Below, piece after piece: positions 4,675 to 5,006 of a stretch of 5,006 nt of DNA. The position numbers and the translations under genes are program-made. The stretch comes from Rhodospirillaceae bacterium UBA3470 (GTDB taxonomy: Bacteria > Pseudomonadota > Alphaproteobacteria > Rhodospirillales > Casp-alpha2), in the NCBI GenBank assembly GCA_002378125.1, contig DFRF01000044.1, positions 1 to 5,006 on the forward strand, read 5' to 3'. Numbering within the stretch: position 1 is the first letter of the stretch; each line of letters begins with the position of its first letter. The notes under the pieces are model-generated. The model was given only the letters and a program-made list of their open reading frames with translations, searched no databases and had not been told where the DNA came from.

Positions 4675-5006
4675 TCTGCCAGCCAGCAAGCGAAGAACAC
4701 GCTTGAGAAGAACCATGGCAAGGCCCTTCCCGTAGCCAAGCAAGAATTTCCAAAGATCGCTACTGTGGATCAGCAGCGTGACTACCATGAGGCGCGCAAG
4801 CGTGGCGGACTCGTCGCCGATACGGAAGGCCGCAATTATGCGCCAGCTGTTGCACGACAAGGTGAAACCACCAGTCGCCTGGCCGCTGCGCCGCCACCGG
4901 AGCCAAAAGCCGCCGAACAGCAACCGGCCCCGCCGGCCACGCCAACTACGCGCGTAACCAAGGAAGAAGTACTTTTGGCGCCATCATCCGGGCCTTCTGC
5001 GGCGAA
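4510..5006 (+). CDS. envelope lipoprotein, possibly OmpA-type family (3' end outside window)
   Basis: The frame is open to the window edge. From ATG 4510 (AAGGGGG at 4494-4500, 9-nt gap) it has Lys5/Lys8, a hydrophobic core 'FTAVIFAVSLL' (13-23) and a clear lipobox Leu23-Gly24-Ser25-Cys26, so it should be a membrane-anchored lipoprotein facing the periplasm. In-frame ATG 4480 would add ten residues rich in Lys/Arg and is a real alternative. The mature part has 'LPDAVNPVEWYN', then 'EFPKIATVDQQRDY', 'RGGLVADTEGRNYAP' and a Pro/Ala-rich linker (about 120 onward). From memory, similar 'FPNLA.VP...GLVAD...Y' layouts occur in Rhodospirillales lipoproteins with OmpA/MotB-like peptidoglycan-binding domains; that domain, if present, lies outside. 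The gene lies directly downstream of its own truncated duplicate. The lipoprotein call is firm; the family is tentative. Confidence 0.8.
   Translation, partial: MLECKLLKIGGHFTAVIFAVSLLGSCSQLPDAVNPVEWYNSSVDFFVGNEENVEPSASQQAKNTLEKNHGKALPVAKQEFPKIATVDQQRDYHEARKRGGLVADTEGRNYAPAVARQGETTSRLAAAPPPEPKAAEQQPAPPATPTTRVTKEEVLLAPSSGPSAA

Noticed and set aside
4525..4923. 132-aa minus-strand ORF opposite the second lipoprotein
   Set aside because: The plus strand has a signal peptide, lipobox and duplicated start here; the minus frame shows only composition-driven hydrophobic stretches.
1..5006. CRISPR arrays, tRNA or rRNA genes, insertion sequence ends
   Set aside because: No regularly spaced repeats, tRNA-like cloverleaf, rRNA segments or transposase fragments were seen; the only repeat is the lipoprotein duplication.

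Overview
The window looks like chromosomal DNA from an alphaproteobacterium, probably Rhodospirillales-like. This rests on moderate GC content, Shine-Dalgarno-led operons, a MeaB-type GTPase, remains of a class I polyhydroxyalkanoate (PHA) synthase, and an envelope lipoprotein whose 'LPDA.NPVEWY' and 'FPKIATV...GLVAD' segments recall proteins of that group. The taxonomic call is inference; no rRNA or tRNA gene is present.

Layout: (1) 1-1842, a tight plus-strand operon: the C-terminal end of an alpha/beta hydrolase, a gamma-carbonic-anhydrase-fold hexapeptide protein, and the GTPase MeaB, separated by 8 and 3 nt. (2) 1843-1966, an AT-rich gap without a gene. (3) 1967-3679, an unrecognised 93-aa ORF followed by a complete MmgE/PrpD-family protein. 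(4) 3688-4118, minus strand, a wrecked PHA synthase gene: its N-terminus and extreme C-terminus are joined directly, out of frame, and about three quarters of the gene is missing. (5) 4119-4290, the divergent upstream region. (6) 4291-5006, a 57-aa mini-lipoprotein followed by a longer lipoprotein that leaves the window; the two share a duplicated 5' end with a 219-nt period.

How the genes may work together: MeaB loads and protects B12-dependent acyl-CoA mutases. The hydrolase, the PaaY-like hexapeptide protein and the MmgE/PrpD protein are all types often found with acyl-CoA or organic-acid catabolism. A degradation locus is therefore plausible, but no mutase lies in the window and no substrate can be named. 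The lipoprotein pair is an unrelated envelope unit.

I found no convincing new multi-gene system. The strongest observations are the internally deleted, frameshifted phaC and the partial tandem duplication that produced the mini-lipoprotein.
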